A stretch of 32,522 nt of DNA from Smittium mucronatum (Eukaryota > Kickxellomycota > Harpellomycetes > Harpellales > Legeriomycetaceae). The stretch covers positions 1 through 32,522 of the forward strand of contig LSSL01001020.1 in NCBI GenBank assembly GCA_001953115.1, given 5' to 3'. Of this stretch, positions 1-10,625 are shown one piece after another (within the stretch, counting starts at the first letter, position 1; every line of letters starts with the position of its first letter). A program made the translations under genes and the position numbers. The notes below the pieces were generated by a model, which ran no database searches, had not been told where the DNA came from, and was given only the letters and a program-made list of their open reading frames with translations.

Positions 1-520
1 TGGAGATAGCGCACAGCGATTCGGAGGACAGCGATTCCAGAGGAGGACCATCTCGAAACAGGAGGAACCGATCGTTTAACACAGCTGAGACATATTCTAG
101 TGCACAAGTCCAGCGTTCGACAGTCAGACGGATCTCAGCGTCTAACAGCTATTTGTAGGAAAGCCATGTCTACCAATCTCACGTTTGTTTAGGAGCCTAA
201 TTTTATCAAACCTGTTAGAAGTAGGCTCTGACTAGGAGCTCAATAGCTTCAATGAACTGTTGTTCATTGACAAAGAGCTTAATCCATGACTGCACGTAAC
301 CTCAGTCATCCAGCCTACTTGAAGCAATGCCAGGGGGGGTCTTTCGGTTGGTAGATTGAACCCTTTTCCCGTAGGTACGCAGCCGGTAGTCCGGCAGAGG
401 AGCTTATTGTAGTTAGGATAATAGTCTTTTCTATACGTCTTTTTCTTTTTTTAAAATTTTTTTAGTATAGTTTTTAATGACGTTATCAGACAATAAAATT
501 CCGTGGTACAAAAAAAAATA
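1..520 (+). mobile_element. GC-rich poly(A)-tailed retroposon-like repeat, left copy (head cut by window edge)
   Basis: Positions 1-504 are near 50% GC in a window that is otherwise around 20% GC. They match the reverse complement of 20229-20733 almost end to end, roughly 90% identical by eye with small indels. Read on the plus strand, the repeat has a GC-rich head, a T-rich stretch at about 434-475, and then ends with CCGTGGTAC followed by nine A (about 510-518). The matching right copy also ends in an A-run, of 14. The right copy extends 47 bp further at its head, so the start of this copy lies outside the window. I see no open reading frame of note. The head contains short internal repeats (CAGCGATTC at about 16 and 30). 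A weak pol III B-box-like GTTCGA lies at about 114, but T-runs from about 363 onward would stop pol III, so a SINE call is not secure. Confidence 0.75.
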
Positions 521-795
521 ATATGTAAATATCGAGAAATTTTAAATCAAATATGTAAATAAATGATAAAAAACTTTATTTTTTTCAACGAAAAATAAAC
601 AGTTTATGCAAATGAAATTTTACAAAATAAAAAATTCGATGTTTACGAAAAGTTACTCCCGATTTATTTAGTTATTTATAACTGATTATATAAATATGTT
701 GGAATATATATGAATAAGAAACCCAAAAAATGATGTCACTATTAATTCCCTTAAAAATTAAAACTCTTTATATTCTCTGTTTTTTATTTTACGAT

Positions 796-894
796 ATGTT
801 TCTAATAAATTATGATGGTAAATGGGTTCCCGAATCCTTGGACGAATTTAATAACTATCTTATATTTTGGTGGAAAAACACCGAAAAAACTTAA
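796..894 (+). other. Short coding-like ORF upstream of the MULE relic
   Basis: ATG at 796 opens 32 codons reading MFLINYDGKWVPESLDEF and onward, with Trp, Pro, Gly and acidic residues rather than the Lys/Asn/Ile/Phe mix expected of random AT-rich DNA. It lies about 70 bp upstream of the zinc-finger block of the MULE relic, in the same direction, so it may be the degraded N-terminus of that protein. I do not recognise it otherwise. Confidence 0.3.
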
Positions 895-964
895 AAAGCT
901 ATAAATCAACGGTTTATTCATGTATAAACTCTGGGAATTCTAATTGTTAATTTTTAATTAAGCT

Positions 965-2300
965 TTGGAGTTTTCACCACGGAAAAATTTTACTTTTAGA
1001 AAATCGAAACATTATCTAAATTGCGATAGAAGAGAACTTATTAATTGTAAAAAGGAAGCATCAGATTTATACAAATCTGGCCAAGAAGCGAGCTTGATAA
1101 ATATAATTTTGAAAAATAAAGGAATGCTGAATAATATTTCGAAAGTTTACTGCGCAATTGGGAATGAAAAAAAGAGATAAAATCCTAATATCTGTAACAA
1201 TATATGATTTAATATAAAATTGTGAAGTTAAAAAAGCGAATTCTGATATAGAAAAGCCATATGTAGCGTCATTAAATGAATAAATATTAAATATTAATCT
1301 CTCCCCAAAAAAGCTTATATTTTTTATCTATGCCAAAAAATTCCCACTTAGATTTTAAATTTAATTTGATCGAGCTTATCTACCCTGTTATTCCAGGGAT
1401 GTCAGATCTAAACTCAGCATTTTATCCGGTATTTAATCGATAGTAAGCAAATATAATTCTGAATGTTACTCTTAAGTATTGGATACATTGAAAAATGAGT
1501 TGTTTAAATTTAATTTACCATTTAACATCGAGTGCTTTATATCAGATTAAGCTCAAAAAATATCAAATTCGATAAAAAAATATTTCGAAGAACTCAAAAA
1601 AACGCATATATGGTTTAATACGTCAAAAAATATTAAAAAAATAATGAATTGGGTCAAATAAAATTTTCAGGAATAGGCTTTATAATGATATATATATAAT
1701 GTAAATCATACCGATCGGTGAAGTTTTTGAAAAATCTAAACTTTTTTTTATGTAAAATTGGGCTAATTTTTCAGAGTTGAGAGCTCAGTAGCTAAAATAT
1801 CTAAAGATCATTTAAACTCCGATTAAATATGGTTTGAAGGGATTGATATATTTTCGCCATCTACAAACAATTTTCTTGAAAGATTCAATAAAAAGATAAA
1901 AAATAAATACACTAACTGGAAAAAAAAAGGTTATAGTAGAATTTTTTCATAAATCAATAAAGATAGTATCTGATTACGAAGAGCTAAAAAATACTGAAAT
2001 TTTTATAATGAGCTACAATGAAATAGCATCTTCTAATATCAAACCAACATAATTCTATTCCATTGCCGAGTGATTCAAATTTTAAGTATACATGGTAAAT
2101 TTTGGTTATTTTAGTCAATATTATTTGAATGAATTATCCAATAAATTGAAGGATATTTTTAAAGATTAAACATTGCTATCATGCTTTTTCTTTTTTTGAA
2201 AAATCCTAAAAAATTAACCTTAATCTTAATCAAACTTACAAAAAATCTGAAAAAAGTTGAAAGACCCAGAAAAGCAAAAACACACTCGCTTTCAAGGTAG
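965..2300 (+). pseudogene. Decayed Mutator-like element (MULE) transposase
   Basis: This is a dead transposase readable in blocks across several frameshifts and stops. In order: a FLYWCH-like zinc-finger block (965-1180) keeps YLNC and INCK, but the expected final H-x-H reads as N-N. A spacer reads VKKANSDIEKPY. The first catalytic Asp sits in SHLDFKFNL (D codon 1351-1353), followed by YPVIPGMSDLNSAFYPV, which matches the YPV-TTD-FHPF signature of MULE transposases (MULE domain, PF10551). The second Asp is in FISD (1545-1547), next to an in-frame stop. The usual CWFH reads IWFN. STNNFLERFNKKIK follows at about 1860-1901, then a frameshift in a T-run, then SIKIVSDYEELK. An AT-hook-like ERPRKAKTH (2259-2285) ends at a stop near 2300. 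Family placement is by motif order and spacing. Loss of the HxH and WFH positions plus the many stops means it cannot be active. It is the same superfamily as the copy at 24320-25870 but a different lineage, since their spacer residues differ. Confidence 0.85.
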
Positions 2301-2660
2301 TAATTTGATTCTAAAAAATGGATTTTGATATATATATTTATATCATATTAAATACTTGATAAATAAAAGATTAAAAAGAAATTTAGTGATTGTTATTCTA
2401 GAAAAAATAATGAAAACTTTTATTGATAAAAATAGTCGAAAATAATTTTGAATAAATATAATAAACTAAAAATAATTTTAAAACTTGAAAAGTGGTGTAA
2501 ATAATAAAATAATATTAATTTGGCATAATTTTATATCCTTAAAAAAATACGAAGTTTTAAGCGTATGAACACTGTACTTTTTTGAAAGAAAACATCAAAA
2601 AATAAAATAAATAAACGAGACAGAGAAATGTTAACATAATTGAATATATATGTATTGATA
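2301..2660. other. AT-rich spacer, nothing recognised
   Basis: Almost pure A/T with no reading frame, RNA gene or repeat that I can support. Confidence 0.6.
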
Positions 2661-2880
2661 TTATACAGAAAAAAAATCTTCCCTGAAATAAATTGATAAA
2701 ACTGTAGTAGCTGTAGTAGTAGATGTAGGATCAAAATTATTTGCACTATTAAAATTGATTGAAAATTCAGCATTGGTATTGATTGATTCAGAAAATAATG
2801 CCACACCGGTAGTAGTATTGTTAAAAATAATAGCAGTCTTAGTAATTGTCAAATTATTAGTAGAAGTAGTAATAAATCGG
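2661..2880 (-). pseudogene. Thr/Ser/Asn-rich protein fragment
   Basis: On the minus strand an open stretch of about 73 codons reads RFITTSTNNLTITKTA, then GVALFSESINTNAEF, then NFDPTSTTTATTV before running into AT-rich noise and a stop. The Thr/Ser/Asn bias with clustered T-T-T and S-T-N triplets resembles O-glycosylated cell-wall or secreted fungal proteins, and it is underlain by short GTA/TAG triplet runs in the DNA. There is no ATG at its upstream end, no signal peptide and no recognisable domain, so it is at best a piece of a dead gene. Triplet repeat expansion alone could give the same look. Confidence 0.3.
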
Positions 2881-3879
2881 GTTTTATTTTTATTGTTTTT
2901 TTTTTGTAAGCAATCTATTATTATTTATTTTTTTCACTATTTATTCTTATTTTTCCATGTATATTGTTCTTTTTAATCATTATTAAATAAATTATTATGA
3001 TAAATCTTGTATTATTCTTTGTTATCAAACATTCATTTATATTTTTGGGTAATAAATCATCATAATTAAATTTCGTTGAGTTTGATCATTTTTCCTTTTA
3101 TTCATGTTCATCTTAATTGGATATTATTTTCGATTTAACTTTTTACTATAATTCTAAATTGATATTTTTTCTCATTTACCTTATTTTATTAAAATAAATT
3201 TCATTATATCTAAACAGAAATTTTGAAATAGAATGAACTTTGATTTTTTTATCCATAGTCCATGCATAAAATTGAAGTTTATTTGATTGACTGAAGCAAT
3301 TTTATTAATCAATCTGTTTAAATAAATCCCAAAAGAATTTTTACTATTAGATTTTAAATAAATTTAAAAATAAAGTGATACGAATTAATCTCACAGACAT
3401 GACTTTGAAGTATTATATATAAAATTGTAAATCAAATTTAACACCATTAGAATTTCGAATTTTTATCCTCTAAAATAATTTTTTTTGTAACACACGGAAA
3501 AAAAAATATAACAAGCTTTCTAATTTGTATGGAAATTTTTTAATTTAGATTTTTTCCTCTGATAAAGACTAAAACTATAACCTAACTTCCACAAGGTCCA
3601 GTGTTTTGAGATTATTACTAATATAAAATTTACAAAATCTAGGAGTTAAAAATATCCGCAATAAGCCAAAAGATATTATTTATGTATATAAGCTTTTTTA
3701 TTAATAGTTCCTGGATTTATTTTGGGCATTTTTTTTGGGGGAATTTCAAAATAAAATTGATAATTAACATTAGTTTATCAAATTTGATTTAAAGTTTCTC
3801 AACACTTACACAAATTGATTTAATTTTGCTTAATTTGACAAATAAATTAATTTTTGGTTTTTCATTTTCATTTTGATTA
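2881..3879. other. AT-rich intergenic stretch
   Basis: No gene is supported. Around 3585-3610 the minus strand has an isolated GC-richer patch reading TGPCGS in one frame, too short to interpret. Confidence 0.5.
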
Positions 3880-5030
3880 TTATTGATTATAATTGATCTG
3901 ATTAGATTTTTTAATCAAAATTTATTGGCCTGATAATTTATTAAAATTTATAAACCTTAACACGTTTATTCAAAGTAATTAAGAAAAGCTATTTCAAAAT
4001 AACTTGATCAATTTATTAATGACTAGGTTTTTATATAAATAATATCTGCTTGATCAAAATTTCTATCTGTTTTATTAAAATTAAATCACATTTAAAATTC
4101 TATCCAAACAAATCGTGAATAAATATTTTTGTTTTATCAAATTGACCATTTTCGGGTTAAATTTTTTACCTAACTATTTTTCGTGTATAATAGCTATCAA
4201 AATTATCAAAATTATCAATTTATCCAATAATATGAAGTTGTGCTTTTCCAAAGATACACTGACCATAAATTGAAAGTCATTTTGTGCCATCGGACCTGAA
4301 AAGGCTAAATGAATTTTAAAATAAGCACGATTATCATTAGTTATATAATAATTTATATTTGGTTCTTTATTGACTAAAATTAATATCATCTCTAATTTAA
4401 AATTGAATTCTCTTATTTTTCAGAGGTTTGATTCTGTTATTGTTTTTTAATCTTTTGGTTAAAGCATAGAAAATAATAAATTATTTTTAAATTTATTTTT
4501 AAAACCCTTTATTTAGTTTTAGCTTTTATTGATTTTACTTCACATCTTTTTATTTTATTAGAGGTGTATAAGCACTAATCCTCGTTTATTTTACTTTTTT
4601 ATAGCATCATTATTTTTGGATGATAAAAATTTCCAAAATACCAGTAAAAATATCCCACTTTTTAAAATCTCCAATTCGCAAAAATTAATTAAAGTTATGA
4701 GCGCTAAATAAAGTTTTCAATTTGAAATTTTATAAAGCTAAAACAATTATTGAGACTAGTTTAATAGGATGTTTTTGTAGAAAAATAAATGAGAAGCACT
4801 TTTTTAGTCGACCATAAAAAGGTTAAAAAATCTAAGGTTAAATAGTAAATTTCGTCTATATTGGTTAATATTCGACTATTTTAAGCAAAATAGACTGAAT
4901 TTGACCGAATTCAGTTAAATTAAGCGATTTTCGTCTAATATTAAAATTTAGATAATAATCGGATTTAATTATTAATCCATTTTCCACCAATTTTAATTGA
5001 AGCCTTTGAATTGAATAAAGGATATATATT
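3880..5030 (+). repeat. Diverged ~1.1-kb repeat, copy A, with an inverted end segment
   Basis: About 3880-4850 matches 15420-16400 in the same orientation. Anchors include ATCTGTTTTATTAAAA (4065-4080 against 15615-15630) and AATTCTATCCAAA. The offset is close to 11550 throughout, which means few net indels. The last part, 4863-5030, does not match the same place in copy B. Instead it matches the reverse complement of 14655-14835, which is the left end of copy B. That pattern fits a transposon with terminal inverted repeats of about 170 bp, where copy A kept its right end and copy B its left end. No transposase is readable inside. The minus-strand ORF at 4174-4389 is not conserved in frame in copy B. 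Confidence 0.6.
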
Positions 5031-5730
5031 GGTTATTTTTTGATTAAGTAAAAAAGAATAAAAATTTCAAGCATCTTACTAAACTATATAGATATTATTT
5101 ATGTTCATAGAAAAATTATTAGGCACCCAGTACAATAAATGGTTTTATTACACCTAATTTTTTTTTATCAAATAAAAGAAGGTTATTAATTAAGGTTTAA
5201 AGTTATAATTATAAATTATAAATTATAATGAAAATTTAAAAAAAAATCGGCCAATTTAATCAAATATTGTATTGCTGAAATAAACCTCGTTTTTTTAGGG
5301 AAAAATTCTTATATTGATGAATTTGAGTTTTTTTAAATAATAAGAAATATTTGGATATAAATTAAATTTGATAAAATGTATTTTTTTTTACGATAAAATA
5401 TATTTGATTTGAATTTTACATTTATGAACTTTATTTCTATCATCAATTTTTCATTAAAAGCAATTTTTCAAATGATTAATATTTATTATATAACGACAGA
5501 AATATATTGTAATTTAAATTTGATATATATAATTAAAAAATTGATTTTGAATAATGTTGAGTGCATAATACATATATATATATATATATATACATTAAAA
5601 AGTTCTAAAAAATTTAGCATATCCGAATTTTTTCGAAGATCAGTTATTTAAAATATAAAAATATATTATTAATTATATCCAATTCAAATTTTTAAATACT
5701 TATTAATAGAGCCCATAATATTGATTAAGT
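5031..5730. other. AT-rich spacer with a TA microsatellite
   Basis: Contains a TA dinucleotide run at 5572-5592 and short tandem ATAAATT units near 5200-5226. The ORF at 5409-5651 runs through the microsatellite (repeated Ile-Tyr) and is not a gene. Confidence 0.6.
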
Positions 5731-6612
5731 ATTAAATTTACATTATGAAGCAGAAAGAACTTTTGATATTGAGCAAAATGAAACTCATTTTTATTTTGAA
5801 CAACTTTCCAGTGATTCTCTTAAGATCTTGAATAACTTTGATTTGGATGGGTTTGATATATTATTTGAAATATTAAATCAGGATATTTCTAGAATGAGAA
5901 TTACCATGAGAAAAAGGTCCAAGCTATCATTAAAATATTTATTGCTACTTTATCTGTTTTTTTTTTGAAATTTATCCAACTTAATCAATTATAGGACTAT
6001 CATAAAATTTAAATGCTGGCTCAACTCAAAGAATTATAAAAATAATTACCGAATAGATCAAAGAAGCTCTGAAAAATGAGTCCCTCGTTTGTGTAAATAT
6101 ATATATATATATACAGAAATATATAGGATAAAGCTTTTTGAATTACTCAGAAAAAGCAATTGTAATAGATGCGTCTATAAAATAATGCTCTAGATTAGCC
6201 TCAGATTTTAGAGGATAAAAAGTTTTATTTTCGGGAAAAAATAAATTTTAATTCGTAAAAAGATTATTTTTTTCATCTTTCAGATGGAAGAGTAGCTATG
6301 ATGAGCCAAATAAAATACGTCTAGATATACGATTTTATCATATTTTTGAGCAGAGTTCATTTATACAAAAAATAACTTCTAAAAGCTCTAGAAGAAATCA
6401 CTTTAGATGGTAATGTGTACTGATAAATAGTTGCTGGCATAGGATATATATTAATGGATAGATATATCCCTGAAATTTTATCTTAAAGGGTTATAAACCG
6501 AAAAAGTTGAATTTTAAAGCAAAAAAAAAATTATCGTCAGTAAGAATAATTTTCCAGAATTACTACTCCAGTTTAAAGCAGCTCTGGGGCGCTGAAAGGC
6601 TTAAAATAATTA
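5731..6612 (+). pseudogene. Decayed DDE_Tnp_4 (Harbinger/IS5-like) transposase
   Basis: Readable in consecutive blocks. 5731-5967 is open and holds the N-terminal region, including FDLDGFDILFEI, then SRMRITMRKRSKLSLKYLLL. A helix-turn-helix-like AGSTQRIIKIITE follows at about 6015, with a stop after it. The first catalytic Asp is in AIVIDAS (D codon 6168-6170), followed by SDFRG and LFSGKNKF (about 6223-6246), the hallmark FSGK-Y-K segment of the DDE_Tnp_4 family (PF13359). After a frameshift comes LSDGRVAMM, with the second Asp in IYDFIIF (6331-6333). DRYIPEIL follows (about 6457-6480), then KKLSSVRIIFQNYYSSLKQL. In this last block the catalytic Glu of the usual R-I-x-x-E-N is Gln (CAG, 6555-6557). 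I count at least six stops or frameshifts. The family is recognised from motif order. Placement in PIF/Harbinger as opposed to a related IS5-like group is inference, and no Myb-like partner gene is visible. Confidence 0.85.
6097..6113. repeat. AT dinucleotide microsatellite inside the transposase relic
   Basis: Alternating AT interrupts the DDE_Tnp_4 relic between its helix-turn-helix block and first Asp block. It probably arose after the gene died. Confidence 0.7.
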
Positions 6613-8990
6613 AAAATTTATAATTTCATGAGAATATACAAGATTTTTGTATATTTCTTATTAATTTTACCTATAGTTACACCTATTGTTAAGAATTTCT
6701 AGCATATGAAATTCTGGGTTAAAAATCAAATATCTTTAAAATTATATTATCAGCCATAAATATTCTTATATGTGTGTATAAATGTTTATTTTAAAAATTA
6801 AAGTCATTTTATTAAAAATAACATAATAAAATTAATTCAAAACATATATTTAATATTTGAAGAAATAATTCTATTAAACGCAAGTGAAATTTTTATCTAT
6901 ATTTTATTCAAAACTCTTAATTAAAATTTTTATTTAATTAAATCTAAAAAAATACCTAAGTAATGTGATATTTATTATTATATTAACTTTTTGATTATTT
7001 GCTTGAAATTAAAAATTTTAGCATTACGCATATTGCATATAAATATAAAAAAATTAGCTCGATTTAATTTTAGTTTCATGGTTTTCTATCAAAATTATAG
7101 ATTCTATAATTTGATTATACTTTATTTAATATATATATATAGTAAAAATAGCCATTTTTATAGCGAATTTATAGCCGTATAGATCAATAATTTTCTAAAG
7201 CCACAACATATTTTTGATCTGTATCTAGTTCAAAAAAATTTTTTAAAAAAATTATATACCGAAAGAATGTATTTAAATTAACTTAAAAAAATAACATTTT
7301 TTACTAAAGTACAGTAAATCGATATTCGTGTTTTTTTTTGAATAAAAATTATTTTATTCAATTTTGGTTTCAAGGAGAAAGAAGTGATTTCATAAAAATT
7401 ATTTTTTGAAAAATACAGAAATAAGAAAGAACTAAATCATGGTTAACACTAAACAATTCAATAAATTTTTATTTCGATATTGAACTGAGACAAATAATTA
7501 ATAATTTTCTCATATAGTTCCGCTTTTTTCGATGAAAACGCTTTTTTCTGATAATTTTTTTTTTTTACAGAAATATCTTATTTAAAAAAACGCAAATTTA
7601 TCGATTTAATACGTTTTTCTCGAAATTTTTTTGATGCTTCAATAAAAACATGCTTCATCTTTTAATCCAATTATTACTTAAATATGTTTTTGGATTGATA
7701 ATAAATATCTTGATATTTTCATTTAGATTTTATTCGGTAAAATTCACAAGGCTTAAACATTCTCAGTTTTTTTCACTGTGCGCCTATTAATATGTAAAAT
7801 TTATCTTTTTCGATATATATTTTTTTATATTGAAAAGTCAAGGAATTTTTTAATAAGTATACCAAAACATTAAAAAATTTAAGTTTAACTAGATTTATGA
7901 AAAATAGATAAATAATTTAACGCTCTGGGCTTTTTAGAAATATTTTTAGAAATAATATATGTAAAATCCATAATTTAAACAAAATTTAATTTGAGCTACT
8001 AAATTATATTTTGAAATTAATAACTTCAAATCAACATAGTATTGAAAATTGCTAGTAAGAGAAATGTTTCTAAAAACTCATAATCCCATTTATGTATTAT
8101 TAGATCTTAATTTTTTGGTCAAAGTAATTAGAATCCCATTAAAATTATATTTAGCATATCAGATTTAAATAGTGATTTTTATTATTATTTTTTATACCAT
8201 GGAAAAATGTACTGTAAGTTTGTTATATATTATTTTTTTTATATTGATGTTTCATCATTTTTATATAAAAATATAAATCGCGCCTCGGTTTTTTTTGAGA
8301 ACCATCTTTATATTTTATAGTAAAAGACAAAAATGTGTAATTAAAGGCATATTTCAAATAAATAGAATAAAAAATATATTTGGATCACAGATTATATCGA
8401 TGAAATGTTAAAGCTATAAAATTCAATTGTAAATTATGATTATGTATTACTTGTCGAAAATAATAGATATATATATATATATTTCATAAATTGATGGCAT
8501 TAGCTTATTTATTACAAATATAATTCACAGAAAACCATTAATCACATTATGTATCTGTATATTTTCAAAAAAAAATCCACATTTTAAATATGAGAGGTTT
8601 TAGGGAAGTGAGATTCTTTACTAGATTGAGTTGCAAACTTTCTTTACTGTATAATTTTAAGTTCGTAATACGAAGTATGATATTGATCATTTTTTTTGAG
8701 ATTTTAAACATAATTTTTTTTCAATTACTGTATTTAATTAAAGTGTTCCGTATTCGGGTCAAGATTACGTTAATGGATATGAAAAAATATTTTCAAAAAT
8801 AGATTCATGGGGTGTTAAAAAAAATTGAAATTTCGATTTTCTTTAACATAAAATGAAATAAAAATTGGAACTCTATTTCTTTTCTCAAAAATAAATTACA
8901 TTTTAAAAAATAAAAATTCTTCTCGATATAAAATTATTATCAAATTTCAAAAATATAGAATGGATTTTTTAAATGCTTGTATCTATAAAA
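6613..8990. other. AT-rich stretch without a supported gene
   Basis: No gene supported. A short plus-strand coding-like block at about 7566-7660 (reading EISYLKKRKFIDLIRFSRNF) follows a run of T ending in ACAG, like a 3' splice site, but I do not recognise it. AT microsatellites occur at about 7127-7140 and 8466-8482. The ORF at 8590-8802 is Ile/Phe-rich, lacks any motif and is treated as noise. Confidence 0.5.
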
Positions 8991-10625
8991 ATGAATAGCG
9001 AATTTGAATTTGGAGATATAAGTAAAACAAAAAAAATTCAATTTGTCAAAAAAATTGACCAAATAACAGAATATATATCAAAATGAGATAAAAATTCCTT
9101 ATATATTTTATTTTTTGAATATATAAAAAATATAAAACACGATTTACAGTAGTATTTTGAACTACTTTAACGAAATAAGTTCACTAAAAAATTGTTTAAA
9201 TATATGGTAGCTTGTCTAAATTTAGCAAAAAAATATCAGATATCCCATCTTTAATCGCATATTTTTATAAATGAAATGATTTAAAATATTTTAACTTTGA
9301 ATTTTTGAATATACAATATATAAAAGCCGTATACTTTTTTTGAGATTGTAATTTTTGAATTTTTTGCTTATAAAAAATGATCAAATTCTGAATCTGAAAA
9401 ACTCAAAGAAACTATAGAAAGGTATTTATTAGATAATCCAAGAATAAGCAATAAAATGGGCATCATTAAGAACTTTGAAAAGTTATAAGTCAAATTCACG
9501 ATTTATTATCTTGAAAGCACAAAAATAAAACTTATATAGAAATGATCTTGGAAAAATAAAACGCGTATCTATGTATAAATGCATTCTATAAAATGTCCCC
9601 AATTTTTTTAAAAAATCCATGGGAAAAACGGACATGTACCCAGTATACTATAACGGCCAAAAAAAGATTAAAATTATCAAAAATATCGATGTCATTTAAT
9701 CCTGCAAGCAAAATAAAAAATGTAAATCAGATATTAATAAATAAAATTACCACAAAAAAAATTAAAAAAATGCAGAAAAAAGAATATATCAATTGTTGTA
9801 ATCATCTTGGAGAAAGTCGTTGTTTAATTATATTGGAATTTAAGGAAGTTTTTATAATGAGGAGTGTCTCTGCTGAAACTACCACATCATTTTATAAAAA
9901 ATATCAAATTTCAAACATGGGATCTTCTACTATATATCTAGTAAATTACTGCTTTTTGAAATACAAATACGATAACTCCATTTCTAAGATTCTTATCCGT
10001 GACTAAAAATATGTTTAGATTTTTTTTTAGATATTCTGAAAACAAAATTTTTCATTCATGTTGAAAAAGTGCACTTTTGGACAGATTCAGGCCCTATTTT
10101 TCTTTCATTCAAGTTTTTGAATGCTATATTTAGGTAAATATGCAAAAAAACCGGAAATTTTTTTCCTCTAAACTACTTCACAGAGTATCACGGTAAAAGT
10201 GTTGTTTTTGGGCACCTTTTTATTTTTTTATAAATAATTTATTTATATCAAATGATTTAATGCTTGTTTTATTTTATTTTAGGGATGCTTTCGAGATGGT
10301 TGGATAGAAATATTAAAAAAAGAGACATATATACTATCAAAAAATTTATTGGAAATTTATATTAAATATCAAGTGTGAACCAGGTGAAAAACTCAAAATC
10401 TGATGATGTTAAATTTCAAATATATTATGGTTGATCACCGGGATTAAATTTGGAAAAAATGATAGCAAAAAATTTAAATCAATTTTCTCTTTTATTATGG
10501 AATCAGATAAATTATTATGGTCAGTAATAAGTAACCCCAATATCCAAAATTATACAATTAAAAAATTTAAAATTGGGTTTAGAGTTGACAAGCAAGTTAA
10601 AAAGTATTCAATTGGGAAATAATGA
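8991..10625 (+). pseudogene. Decayed transposase-like gene of unnamed family (WTDSGP / HGKS type), with intron remnant
   Basis: Blocks in order on the plus strand: an ATG at 8991 opens MNSEFEFGDISKTKKIQF; about 9395-9480 reads ETIERYLLDNPRISNKMGII, a helix-turn-helix-like segment; 9593-10006 is open for 137 codons and includes PWEKRTC, LIILEFKE (9828-9848) and FYKKYQISNMGSSTIYLV; a frameshift leads into FFIHVEKVHFWTDSGP (Asp codon 10084-10086); then NYFTEYHGKS (10171-10200); then, after a T-rich segment ending in TTTTAG at 10282, MLSRWLDRNIKKRDIYTIKK; finally an open C-terminal piece at 10431-10622. The segment before 10283 looks like an intron whose acceptor survives. The paired pattern of acidic residue, Trp-Thr-Asp-Ser-Gly and His-Gly-Lys-Ser resembles a DDE-type active-site layout, but I cannot name the family. 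The call of a mobile-element origin is inference from motif style and neighbourhood. Confidence 0.6.
10200..10282 (+). other. Fossil intron with surviving 3' splice site
   Basis: Coding similarity breaks off soon after HGKS (10200) and resumes at 10283 with MLSRWLDR. The intervening DNA is almost all A/T and ends in a pyrimidine-rich run plus TTTTAG, as a 3' splice site would. No GT donor is obvious, so the 5' end is uncertain within about 30 bp. Confidence 0.4.

Noticed and set aside
300..420. A tRNA or 5S-like gene inside the GC-rich repeat
   Set aside because: GGGTTCAATC on the minus strand resembles a T-loop, but the flanking arms do not pair and no acceptor stem can be drawn.
2531..2976. 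ORFs at 2531-2806 (minus) and 2755-2976 (plus)
   Set aside because: They are hydrophobic runs of Leu/Ile/Phe produced by AT-rich DNA. Only the Thr/Ser-rich frame over the same DNA looks protein-like.
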